Below, piece by piece: positions 8,311 through 15,563 of a stretch of DNA of 27,101 nucleotides. Made by a program: the position numbers and the translations under genes. This DNA is from an uncultured Acidobacteriota bacterium (GTDB lineage Bacteria; Acidobacteriota; Terriglobia; UBA7540), in the NCBI GenBank assembly GCA_937900045.1, contig CALCEB010000140.1:1-27101 (forward strand), given 5' to 3'. Numbering within the stretch: position 1 is the first letter of the stretch; each line of letters begins with the position of its first letter. Below the pieces are notes generated by a model. It did not search any database and was not told the DNA's origin. It saw only the letters and a list, made by a program, of their open reading frames with translations.

Positions 8311-9627
8311 ATGCCAACCAAGTCACAAGAACTATTCTCCAGAGCACTCCGGCTGATGCCCGGCGGTGTGAATTCTCCGGTTCGGGCCTTGCGGGCCGTC
8401 GGAGGCGATCCTGTCTTCATCGCCAGCGGCAATGGAAGCCGCATGACGGATGTGGATGGCCGCCAATATATCGACTATGTGATGTCCTGGGGCCCGCTCA
8501 TCGCCGGGCACGCTCATCCGGAAGTGGTGGAGGCGGTGGCTCGTGCCCTCGAAGCAGGGGCAAGTTTCGGCGCATGCACGCCCGGCGAGGTAGAGCTTGC
8601 AGAGCGAATCCAGGAGGCCATTCCTTCCATGCAACGGCTTCGCCTCGTGAGCTCCGGGACAGAAGCCACGCTATCCGCGCTGCGCGTGGCCCGCGCCGCA
8701 ACTGGACGTGAGAAGATCCTGAAATTTGAGGGCTGTTACCACGGCCATGCGGACAGCCTGCTGGTGAAAGCGGGCTCCGGCGTCGCCACGCTCGGCCTGC
8801 CGGACAGTCCCGGCGTTCCTAAGGCGCTTGCCGAATTGACTCTCACCATCCCATTTAACGACCCTCGTGCGCTGGAGGAAGCTTTTGACCGCCATCGCAA
8901 CCAGATTGCCGCTGTCATCGTGGAACCAGTTTCAGGCAACATGGGTTGCGTCCCGCCCAAAACCGGGTTTCTCGAACGGCTACGCGAACTGACCCGGCAA
9001 CAGGGAACCGTGCTGATCTTTGATGAGGTGATGACGGGATTCCGCATCTCCTATGGCGGGGCGCAGCAGCAATTCGGAATCGTTCCCGACATGACCACGC
9101 TCGGCAAGATCATTGGCGGCGGATTGCCCGTGGGCGCCTATGGCGGCAAAGTGGAGCTGATGAAACAGGTGGCTCCCGACGGGCCGGTGTACCAGGCTGG
9201 AACGCTCTCTGGGAATCCGTTGGCAGTGGCCGCAGGGTTGAAAACGTTGGAAATCATACGTCGCCTGGGCTTCTATGAAAGCCTCGAACTGCTTTCCAAC
9301 CGTCTGGAGACTGGATGGCGCGATGCCTCGGCCCGGGCGGGCGTGCCGCTCACTTTGAACCGTGCCGGTTCCATGATGACGCCATTTTTCACCCCGAGTC
9401 CGGTGACGGATTACGCCAGCGCCAAGCTCTCGGACACCGCAACCTTTGGACGATTCTTCCGGAAAATGCTCGAGCTCGGAATTTACTTGCCTCCGTCGCA
9501 ATTTGAGGCGGCGTTCGTCTCCAGCGCGCACACCGAGGCGGACATTGACCAGACCGTCGAAACCGCAGCCCAAGCTTTTGCGGAAATGAAGGGGGAAAGA
9601 CTTGCAACTGCTGGAGGGGGGAGTTGA
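8311..9627 (+). CDS. hemL: Glutamate-1-semialdehyde 2,1-aminomutase
   Basis: The 438-residue PLP enzyme converts glutamate-1-semialdehyde to 5-aminolevulinate, the last step of the C5 route to heme precursors, in the cytoplasm. Family hallmarks are MPGGVNSPVRA (16-26), WGPLIAGHAHP (60-70), SSGTEATLSALR (114-125), IFDEVMTGFR (236-245) and the PLP lysine in TTLGKIIGGGLPVGAYGG (Lys266). Length is about ten residues more than the usual ~427. The ATG at 8311 fits the family N-terminus, but no Shine-Dalgarno is visible: the DNA just before it is similar to a dispersed repeat. The last five codons and the stop lie inside the complement of a tRNA-Leu gene, so the Gly-Gly-Gly-Ser tail is dictated by the tRNA acceptor and T-arm. 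HemB, the next enzyme, is encoded 6 kb away. Confidence 0.97.
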   Translation: MPTKSQELFSRALRLMPGGVNSPVRALRAVGGDPVFIASGNGSRMTDVDGRQYIDYVMSWGPLIAGHAHPEVVEAVARALEAGASFGACTPGEVELAERIQEAIPSMQRLRLVSSGTEATLSALRVARAATGREKILKFEGCYHGHADSLLVKAGSGVATLGLPDSPGVPKALAELTLTIPFNDPRALEEAFDRHRNQIAAVIVEPVSGNMGCVPPKTGFLERLRELTRQQGTVLIFDEVMTGFRISYGGAQQQFGIVPDMTTLGKIIGGGLPVGAYGGKVELMKQVAPDGPVYQAGTLSGNPLAVAAGLKTLEIIRRLGFYESLELLSNRLETGWRDASARAGVPLTLNRAGSMMTPFFTPSPVTDYASAKLSDTATFGRFFRKMLELGIYLPPSQFEAAFVSSAHTEADIDQTVETAAQAFAEMKGERLATAGGGS

Positions 9628-9693
9628 ACCCCCACGCTGCTAAGCAGCGCGAGATTTTGAGTCTCGTGCGTCTGCCAATTCCGCCACTCCAGC
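9609..9693 (-). tRNA. tRNA-Leu, anticodon CAA
   Basis: On the minus strand the sequence folds as a class II tRNA: acceptor GCTGGAG/CTCCAGC with discriminator A, D-arm GGCGGAATTGGCAGACGC, anticodon stem CGAGA/TCTCG with loop CTCAAAA (anticodon CAA, reading UUG), a long variable arm containing the GCTGC-TTA-GCAGC hairpin, and T-arm GGGGG-TTCAACT-CCCCC. The 3' CCA is not encoded. Its 3' end overlaps the last 19 bases of hemL in antisense orientation. It is transcribed away from queF, whose leader must share the 110-bp space upstream. Confidence 0.96.
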
Positions 9694-9803
9694 ACAAAAT
9701 GGGACTCAGTGAGAATAACATGCTGCGTCCTGAACCCTCAAGATCTGGTTCGCTGGCTGTGGGCTTCATTGCGAATATGGAGGCGCCCTTGAAAGAGGAA
9801 ACC

Positions 9804-10247
9804 ATGACTGACCCCGCATACACCGAGGATCACGCCAAGGCTGGAATTGACGCAGCCTTACCTGCGATCGAAACGTGGCCGAATCAATATCCCGGTTACC
9901 AGATTGAAATCCACATTCCGGAGTTCACTTCCGTCTGCCCCAAGACGGGTTTACCGGATTTTGGGAAGTTGACGCTTTACTACATTCCCGACAAAGAATG
10001 CCTGGAGCTGAAATCATTCAAGATGTATACATTGGCATTTCGCAATCTCGGCATCTTCTACGAAAACGTGGTGAACCGCGTGCTGCGCGACGTGGTGGAT
10101 GCGGCGCGGCCAGTCTCTGCAACGGTGGTGGGGGAGTTCACTCCGCGGGGCGGACTGCAATCCCGTGTGGTGGCGAGCTGGAGCCGCGAGCAAGGTTATG
10201 GAGTGGGAGCGCGTAGGGCCGCCCCCACCAGCAACATCACGGAATAG
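9804..10247 (+). CDS. queF: NADPH-dependent 7-cyano-7-deazaguanine (preQ0) reductase
   Basis: QueF reduces the nitrile of preQ0 to the amine of preQ1, the last base-level step before queuosine is inserted into tRNA. The 147-residue protein is the short unimodular type. It shows the nucleophilic cysteine in TSVCPKTGLPDFG (Cys45, with Asp52) and the QueF signature ELKSFKMY (68-75). The ORF is open upstream to 9624, through the antisense tRNA-Leu, but ATG 9804 is chosen because AGAGGA lies at 9794-9799 and the family N-terminus begins close to here. The last ~15 residues (GARRAAPTSNITE) look like a non-conserved tail. It is the first gene of queF-queC-queE, with only two bases between its stop and the queC ATG. 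Confidence 0.95.
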   Translation: MTDPAYTEDHAKAGIDAALPAIETWPNQYPGYQIEIHIPEFTSVCPKTGLPDFGKLTLYYIPDKECLELKSFKMYTLAFRNLGIFYENVVNRVLRDVVDAARPVSATVVGEFTPRGGLQSRVVASWSREQGYGVGARRAAPTSNITE

Positions 10248-10249
10248 CG

Positions 10250-10963
10250 ATGGCAAATAAACCCAAGGCCGTGGTATTGCTCAGTGGCGGACTCGATTCG
10301 GCCACAGTGTTGGCCATCGCTCTTCGCGAGGGTTTCGAAGCCCATGCCCTTTCTTTCCGCTATGGCCAAAGGCATGAATGGGAGCTGGTGGCCGCCAAGC
10401 GCGTGGCGGAGAAGCTGGGGGCGGCAGATCATCGCGTGTTTGGGATTGATCTTCGCGCCTTCGGAGGATCGGCGCTCACCGCGGATGTTCCCATCCCCAA
10501 GGACCGTGAGCTTTCCGCCATCGGTGAAGGCATTCCAGCAACTTACGTCCCGGCGCGGAACACGGTTTTCTTGTCGCTCGCACTCGCCTGGGCGGAGGTG
10601 CTTGGATCGAGCGCCATTTTTATCGGTGTGAATGCGCTCGACTACAGCGGTTATCCCGATTGCCGCCCGGAGTACATTGCCGCTTTTCAGAAAATGGCGG
10701 ACCTGGCCATCAAAGCCGGTGTCGAAGGAGGGCAGAGGCTCATCATCCACACGCCGCTGATCCATTTAACCAAAGCCCAAATCATTCGCAAGGGCCTCGA
10801 TTTGGGCGTCGACTACTCGCTGACCAGCACCTGCTACGATCCCTCGATGGATGGCCAGCCTTGTGGCCGGTGCGACGCCTGCATCCTCCGGCTGAAAGGA
10901 TTTGCGGAGGCGGGCGCGCCCGATCCCTTGTACTATCCCGATGAGGTTCGAACGGGACGATGA
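10250..10963 (+). CDS. queC: 7-cyano-7-deazaguanine (preQ0) synthase
   Basis: QueC is an ATP-dependent PP-loop enzyme that turns 7-carboxy-7-deazaguanine into preQ0 using ammonia. The 237-residue product has the PP-loop motif LSGGLDSATV (11-20), the RYGQRH motif (37-42), GVNALDYSGYPDCRPEY (126-142), and the C-terminal zinc site of four cysteines in STCYDP and CGRCDAC (Cys195, 205, 208, 211). Length is normal for the family. It starts two bases after queF and its stop overlaps the queE start in an ATGA, a sign of translational coupling within one operon. Confidence 0.97.
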   Translation: MANKPKAVVLLSGGLDSATVLAIALREGFEAHALSFRYGQRHEWELVAAKRVAEKLGAADHRVFGIDLRAFGGSALTADVPIPKDRELSAIGEGIPATYVPARNTVFLSLALAWAEVLGSSAIFIGVNALDYSGYPDCRPEYIAAFQKMADLAIKAGVEGGQRLIIHTPLIHLTKAQIIRKGLDLGVDYSLTSTCYDPSMDGQPCGRCDACILRLKGFAEAGAPDPLYYPDEVRTGR

Positions 10964-11589
10964 GCTACGCGGTGAAAGAAATTTTCTATACGCTGCAAGG
11001 TGAGGGGGCAAACACCGGCAGGGCTGCTGTCTTCTGCCGGTTCGCGGGATGCAACCTTTGGTCCGGCCGCGAAGCTGACCGCGCCAAGGCAACCTGCAAT
11101 TTTTGCGACACGGACTTTGTGGGAACGGATGGACCCGGCGGCGGCTCGTTCAAGACCGCCGAGGATTTGGCGGACGCCATTTGTTTAACGTGGCGGGGCG
11201 ATGGCCAGCCTTTTGTGGTCTGTACCGGCGGCGAGCCGCTGCTGCAAATGGATGAGGCCTTAATCCAGGCGATGCACGCCCGCGATTGCATTATTGCCGT
11301 GGAGACGAACGGCACGGTTCAGCCTCCGCCGGGCCTCGATTGGATTTGTGTCAGCCCCAAGGCTGGAACCGTACTGATGCTGACCTCCGGGGACGAATTG
11401 AAACTGATCTACCCGCAAGCCGGCGCGGAGCCTGAGCAATTCGAGAACCTGAACTTCCGCCAATTCTTCTTGCAACCCATGGATGGCACGGATGTCAAGA
11501 TGAACACCGGCCGCGCCGTTCAATATTGCCTGGACCATCCCCGATGGCGGCTCAGCCTTCAGACGCAAAAGGTGCTAGGAATTCCCTGA
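10960..11589 (+). CDS. queE: 7-carboxy-7-deazaguanine synthase (radical SAM)
   Basis: QueE is a radical S-adenosylmethionine enzyme that contracts 6-carboxytetrahydropterin to 7-carboxy-7-deazaguanine. The 209-residue protein has the QueE-specific cluster motif Cys-x14-Cys-x2-Cys (Cys31, Cys46, Cys49; GCNLWSG...TCNFCDTDF), rather than the common radical-SAM CxxxCxxC. It also has the TLQGEGANTGR start (11-21) and the CTGGEPLLQ SAM-binding segment (about 88-96). The ATG at 10960 overlaps the queC stop by four bases. QueD, which makes its substrate, is not in this window. A hairpin with a T-rich tail follows 27 bases after the stop. Confidence 0.97.
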   Translation: MSYAVKEIFYTLQGEGANTGRAAVFCRFAGCNLWSGREADRAKATCNFCDTDFVGTDGPGGGSFKTAEDLADAICLTWRGDGQPFVVCTGGEPLLQMDEALIQAMHARDCIIAVETNGTVQPPPGLDWICVSPKAGTVLMLTSGDELKLIYPQAGAEPEQFENLNFRQFFLQPMDGTDVKMNTGRAVQYCLDHPRWRLSLQTQKVLGIP

Positions 11590-11612
11590 AGGTTTGTTGA
11601 CAAACGGATATG

Positions 11613-11690
11613 ATAGCGCCGGTCTATGACCGGCGCCGATTATTTTTCCACGATGGCGCAACTCAGAGAGCGGCGCCACAGCGGCCTGTT
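11613..11690. repeat. Dispersed palindromic repeat, copy C (diverged)
   Basis: The left part, TAGCGCCGGTC-tat-GACCGGCG (11614-11635), is the reverse-orientation core of the same family as copies at 3496, 8183 and 20888. The right part (GAGAGCGGCGCCACAGCGG, from 11667) recalls the GAGCGGCGCTACAG end of copy D. The middle is divergent. The repeat fills most of the gap between the convergent queE and mlaD genes. Confidence 0.6.
11616..11647 (+). terminator. Candidate intrinsic terminator after queE, formed by a repeat
   Basis: GCGCCGGTC (11616-11624) and GACCGGCGC (11628-11636) form a perfect 9-bp GC-rich stem with a 3-base loop, followed by a T-rich run ending at 11647 (ATTATTTTT). The arrangement is that of a Rho-independent terminator for queF-queC-queE. 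The hairpin is the core of dispersed repeat copy C. Confidence 0.55.
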
Positions 11691-12765
11691 AGAAAACATG
11701 AAGGCGCAAGGTTAGATATTTCTTGGGATTCTTCATGAATTCTGTGAGGAATGTCCGCAAGGATTGGGCGCTCGCACTCAGATTATTGTAAAGCGTCTTG
11801 TCCGTGGACAGCAGGCCGATGGTTCCCTGTCCTTTCACGATGCGGCCGGTAATGGTATTGAGATTTCCCACGGTGTCATTCATGCGATTATAAAGCTGCT
11901 GGTCCGTCACCAGCTTACCCAGCGTTCCCTGGCCCTGATTGACGTTATCGATCAACGTGGTTCCCTTGGCAACCAAACTCTGTAGATTGTCGTAGAGCGC
12001 CGGGTCGTTGATCAGCTTACCCATGCTACCTTTGCCATTCTGAACGCTGTCGAGAAGCAGATTGACGCGATCCAGAGTGGCATTGAGTTTGTTGTAGGTG
12101 GTGTCCTCGGTAATAAGCTTGCCGAGGGTGCCTTGCCCCTGCGAGAGATTCGTAGCAATCTGCTGCAGGGATTCGGTGGCATGATTCATCCGGTTGTAAA
12201 GGTCCTGATCGTAGATCAACTTTCCGATGGAGCCTTGTCCGGAAGAGATTTGGTGAGCCACATCGCCCAGTTGGGTACTAACGGCTCGCAGGTTGACGAG
12301 CACATCATTGGTGTTCGCAACGATCTGCTTGATATCCGCCCCCCCCTGGGTTTTGACTTCCCCGCCGCGCGGGATGACCGTTTGGCCAGGCGTGCCCCTT
12401 GTGATGTTGACGTAGCTTTCCCCCAGCAGACCCGCGGTTTCGATGCTGGCAATCGAATCCGAACGGATTTGGTCTTCGAACTTGCGGGAGATTTTCAGGA
12501 CCACTTCCACGGCATGATTGGGGTCGCGGGAAGTAGTGATCTGGAACTTGCTGACATTTCCCACGGGAATGCCCGCGAGTTGCACGACCGCGCCTCCGCG
12601 CAACCCCGAAGCATCGGCGAAATAGGCCTTCAGGGAATACTTGCGAGTCAAAAATCCCACCTGCCCGCCGACAAAGAAAATGCCTATCCCAAGGGCCAGC
12701 AAGCTGATGGCCACTGTCAGGCCTACTCGAAGTTGAGACCAGCTAATTTCTTTCTTCTGAGCCAT
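11689..12765 (-). CDS. mlaD: MlaD/MCE-family lipid transport protein with 34-residue repeats
   Basis: The 358-residue protein has one N-terminal membrane helix (about 15-33) and an MCE/MlaD domain (about 40-118, with AYFADASGLRGGAVVQLAGIPVGNVS and the LLGESYVNIT end), so it is anchored in the inner membrane with its bulk in the periplasm. MCE proteins form hexameric rings that carry phospholipids between membranes. The C-terminal part contains five copies of a G-Q/K-G-[ST]-x-G-x-L motif followed by a Tyr-Asn/Asp, starting at residues 176, 210, 244, 278 and 312, an exact 34-residue period. The ATG at 12765 is preceded by AAAGGAA (12775-12781). It lies 138 bases downstream of the MlaF-like ATPase gene on the same strand, fitting one transporter operon. 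The gene symbol follows the family; substrate is inferred. Confidence 0.88.
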   Translation of the reverse strand: MAQKKEISWSQLRVGLTVAISLLALGIGIFFVGGQVGFLTRKYSLKAYFADASGLRGGAVVQLAGIPVGNVSKFQITTSRDPNHAVEVVLKISRKFEDQIRSDSIASIETAGLLGESYVNITRGTPGQTVIPRGGEVKTQGGADIKQIVANTNDVLVNLRAVSTQLGDVAHQISSGQGSIGKLIYDQDLYNRMNHATESLQQIATNLSQGQGTLGKLITEDTTYNKLNATLDRVNLLLDSVQNGKGSMGKLINDPALYDNLQSLVAKGTTLIDNVNQGQGTLGKLVTDQQLYNRMNDTVGNLNTITGRIVKGQGTIGLLSTDKTLYNNLSASAQSLRTFLTEFMKNPKKYLTLRLHVF

Positions 12766-12903
12766 GGCTGTCTGTTCCTTTCCGAAGATTCAAGGTGCAA
12801 CCGGCGAAATTGGCGAACCCTGTTGCCCGCCTCGTTTGTTTCTTGCGCCACGGCATGGCATCCGGACCGCCCCACGCCTCCGAAGATGCAGCGCAGCGAT
12901 ATC

Positions 12904-13713
12904 TCAAGAGATAAACCGGCGTAGATAAGGGTCCTGCGAGTGGCTCAACTCCCGCCACGAGCCTTGGAAGCCGATTCCGGCGTCCTTGAGGACAATAAAC
13001 AGCATCCTGGGCCGCACTCCGGGCTTGCCGTTGCGGGCAACGGGAATCAGGGTGTGCTTTTCTTCAGAATAGATAGCATCATTCAAAATGATCGCGTCCT
13101 GCAGGCGCTGCGTCACCAGAATGGAGCTCACCCGCTGTGTGTCGCGGAGCTTGGCGATCAGAACGTTGATCGTATGCGCCGTAACGGGGTCGAGGCCGGC
13201 CGTTGGCGAATCGTACAGCATGATGGAAGGTTGGATGATGATGGCGCGGGCGATGGAGACCCGCCGGCGCATTCCGCCGGAAAGCTCGGCGGGCATCTTG
13301 TCAATCGCTTCTTCCATCTCCACAAAACTCAGCACTTCCCGCACCCGGCGCTCGATCTCATCCTCGTCATCTCCTCCCTCGCGCAGCGGAAAGGCCACGT
13401 TCTCATAGACAGAAAGGGAATCGAAGAGAGCGCCTTCCTGAAAAACCATGCCGATGTCTTTGCGGAAGGGGTTCAATTCACGGTCGGATAAGGGCGCCGT
13501 ATTTGTGCCGTTAATCAGCACTTCGCCGCCGTCGGGCTTGAGCAACCCCAGCACCAACTTCAGCAACACCGACTTACCGGAGCCGGTGACGCCGAGAAGG
13601 GCCAATGTGCTGCCACGCTCCACCTTGAAGGAAATATCCGACAATACGAGTTTATCGCCAAATGAAAGAGAAACGCCGCGAAGTTCGATTGGGGGGGCGT
13701 TGGACACGCGCAA
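12904..13713 (-). CDS. mlaF: MlaF-like ABC transporter ATPase with altered catalytic residues
   Basis: The product of about 269 residues is an ABC ATPase of the Mla/MCE (Ttg2A-like) branch, expected to drive phospholipid transport at the inner membrane together with MlaE and MlaD. Walker A is GVTGSGKS (41-48), the Q-loop glutamine is in VFQEGALFDSLSVYENV (Gln92), and the signature is LSGGM (144-148). Walker B reads IMLYDSPTAGLD: the catalytic Glu expected after the Asp is Ser169. The H-loop reads LVTQRLQDA, with Gln202 where His is expected. Both were checked in the nucleotide sequence. The start is uncertain: TTG 13713 or GTG 13707 fit the domain, neither has a Shine-Dalgarno, and the frame is open to a stop at 13768-13770. 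MlaD follows on the same strand; no MlaE gene is adjacent. Confidence 0.88.
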   Translation of the reverse strand: MRVSNAPPIELRGVSLSFGDKLVLSDISFKVERGSTLALLGVTGSGKSVLLKLVLGLLKPDGGEVLINGTNTAPLSDRELNPFRKDIGMVFQEGALFDSLSVYENVAFPLREGGDDEDEIERRVREVLSFVEMEEAIDKMPAELSGGMRRRVSIARAIIIQPSIMLYDSPTAGLDPVTAHTINVLIAKLRDTQRVSSILVTQRLQDAIILNDAIYSEEKHTLIPVARNGKPGVRPRMLFIVLKDAGIGFQGSWRELSHSQDPYLRRFIS

Positions 13714-14144
13714 GTCAGCCGGCTCGAAGGAGTTCAGGTTTGAATCTCTCAGCTTTGGAGTCTCGAGCTACGAAATCCCTGAGCTATCACCAACGGCCGC
13801 TAAGTTCCGGCCAAGGACGCCAGGAACTTCATTCTAACCCTGTTGTCTCAGACCATGCCACTATCGCTATGTTCGGTTAAATCAGGCGCCATCCAGGCAT
13901 GGCTTCAGCGATACCCTGATGGCGATCCCAAACCGCTTAACATAGTAATACGAGAACCATATCGAATGAGTACGAGTCCGGTTCCGGGACAGCAACCTGA
14001 TCCGATATCATCGTCCGGCGCTCAGTCCGCCGGGGCTTGACCGCCGTCCTTGAAATCTAAAGGATTTCCGGCGCTCAGAGAGCGCCCCTACCGCAAACAT
14101 CTTGCATTGCCACGGATGATGGAAGGTTGACGGCCAGGACTGCC
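13714..14144. other. 431-bp gap between rsmB and mlaF with weak repeats
   Basis: No gene or RNA was recognised on either strand; in particular there is no MlaE-like membrane protein fragment. Around 14013-14090 are two CCGGCGCTCAG words, one followed by AGAGCGCCCCTACCGC, which resemble parts of the dispersed palindromic repeats. A TAGAAT word on the minus strand near 13834-13839 could be a -10 box for mlaF but has no good -35 partner. Confidence 0.35.
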
Positions 14145-15497
14145 TTAACCTGTGGGAACGATGGCGGCGGCGAAGAAGCCGTCCAAGCCATATGACCCGT
14201 CAAGACCGGGCCTGGTGAGGAAATATCCGGGCTCTGTGAAAAATCGGGAGAGCTTCGGGAATTCCGCCCGGAGTTCGGGCGCGCTCAAAAGACGGAATCG
14301 CGGTGAAGGTCTCAAGACCTCCTCAATGACCTGCTCATTTTCTTCTGGTTCGAGGGAACAGGTGGAATAGACGAGCCGCCCACCCGGAGCCAGGACGCCG
14401 AGAGCATTGTGCAATATCTTTGTTTGAATTCCATGCAGCCTTGGCACGTCTTCCGGTTTCAACCGGAACTTGATCTCCGGGTTGCGTGCCAGTGTGCCGG
14501 TTCCTGTGCAGGGAGCATCCACCAGCACCGCATCAAACGGCCCTCCGGCTGGCGGCTCGCGAGTTAAATCCATGCGCCGCACTTCCAGTTGAACCGCCGG
14601 TGGAATATGCTTCTCCGCAATGCGCTTCAGCGTTTGAAGACGGCTGGGGCTGACATCACAGGCAAGAATTGTTCCCTGGCCCAGTGCCCCGGCAATCTGA
14701 ATCATCTTCATACCTGGGGCGGCGCAAGCGTCGAGCACGCGCCCGGTTCGCGGCGGCCTTAGAAGCTCTGCCACGAGCTGCGAGCCTTCGTCCTGGATCA
14801 CCAACCGGCCTTCCCGCCAAGCCCGCGACTTCTTGACGTTACCGGATTCCACGATGAGTGACCGGGCAGCAAATTGGCCACGCCGGGTTCGCACCTCATC
14901 TTCGAAGAGTTCCCGCTCAACGGCTTCAAGGCTGGCGGACGGGCCGCAAAGGCGAAGGCAGGTAGGAGGGCGGGACGTGCTGGCGGCGGCCATGGCGCGC
15001 GCCGTCTCTTCGCCGAAATTCTTCACCCAGCGCTCAAAGAGCCAGGATGGCAGATGGAGGCTGCCGGCTGAAGGATCGTGGTGGGGGCCGGCGCATTTTC
15101 TAAGCACCACGTTCACAAACCCGGCCGCCGATTTTTTCCGGGCCTGCTTCACCAGCTCCACGGATTCGTTCACGGCCGCGGAGCGCGGGATGCGCTTCAG
15201 AAAGAGCATCTGGTAGAGTCCCAGGCGCAGAGCGGTGGCCACTTCTGGATCGAGGGACGCGATGAGCCGGCCCGATAGCTGCTCAATTTGTCTGTCCAGT
15301 TCTTCACGGCGGCGGAGGACACCCATCACCAGCTCCGTGCCCAACGCGCGGTCGGCTTCTGAAAGAGCGGAGAACTCCGGCTTCTGCATCAGCGTGACGG
15401 CATATCTATTTCCGGAGTCAACGTGGCGAAGAATCGTGAAGGCGGCATGACGGGCAGGGGAGACGGGCATGTTGGTGTGTAATATCCGGTCGCGCAC
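14145..15497 (-). CDS. rsmB: 16S rRNA cytosine-C5 methyltransferase RsmB
   Basis: The 450-residue protein has an N-terminal NusB-like RNA-binding domain (about 13-140) and a C-terminal Rossmann methyltransferase domain, the architecture of RsmB (Fmu/Sun), which makes m5C967 in 16S rRNA. SAM-binding motif I is LDACAAPGMKM (255-265; the common form is APGGKT). The two catalytic cysteines are in VDAPCTGTGTLARNPEI (Cys330) and YSTCSLEPEENEQV (Cys380). The GTG at 15497 gives ten extra residues before the ATG at 15470 (MPVSPARHAAF), which matches the family N-terminus better; neither has a clear ribosome-binding site. It is the third gene of a probable lptD-hemB-rsmB unit, 66 bases after hemB. Confidence 0.95.
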   Translation of the reverse strand: MRDRILHTNMPVSPARHAAFTILRHVDSGNRYAVTLMQKPEFSALSEADRALGTELVMGVLRRREELDRQIEQLSGRLIASLDPEVATALRLGLYQMLFLKRIPRSAAVNESVELVKQARKKSAAGFVNVVLRKCAGPHHDPSAGSLHLPSWLFERWVKNFGEETARAMAAASTSRPPTCLRLCGPSASLEAVERELFEDEVRTRRGQFAARSLIVESGNVKKSRAWREGRLVIQDEGSQLVAELLRPPRTGRVLDACAAPGMKMIQIAGALGQGTILACDVSPSRLQTLKRIAEKHIPPAVQLEVRRMDLTREPPAGGPFDAVLVDAPCTGTGTLARNPEIKFRLKPEDVPRLHGIQTKILHNALGVLAPGGRLVYSTCSLEPEENEQVIEEVLRPSPRFRLLSAPELRAEFPKLSRFFTEPGYFLTRPGLDGSYGLDGFFAAAIVPTG

Positions 15498-15563
15498 TCA
15501 ATGATTGCGGCACGCTGCCGGCAGAGCCCTGGCGATCATTAAGCAGCCGGCAAGATGCCGGTG

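Noticed and set aside
9624..9803. N-terminal extension of queF by 60 residues through the tRNA-Leu complement
   Set aside because: It would translate antisense tRNA sequence, is not found in the QueF family, and a good ribosome-binding site lies before ATG 9804.
9694..9803. A preQ1 riboswitch upstream of queF
   Set aside because: I looked for the short stem-loop with C-rich loop and A-rich tail of preQ1-I and found no match; the leader is shared with the divergent tRNA gene.
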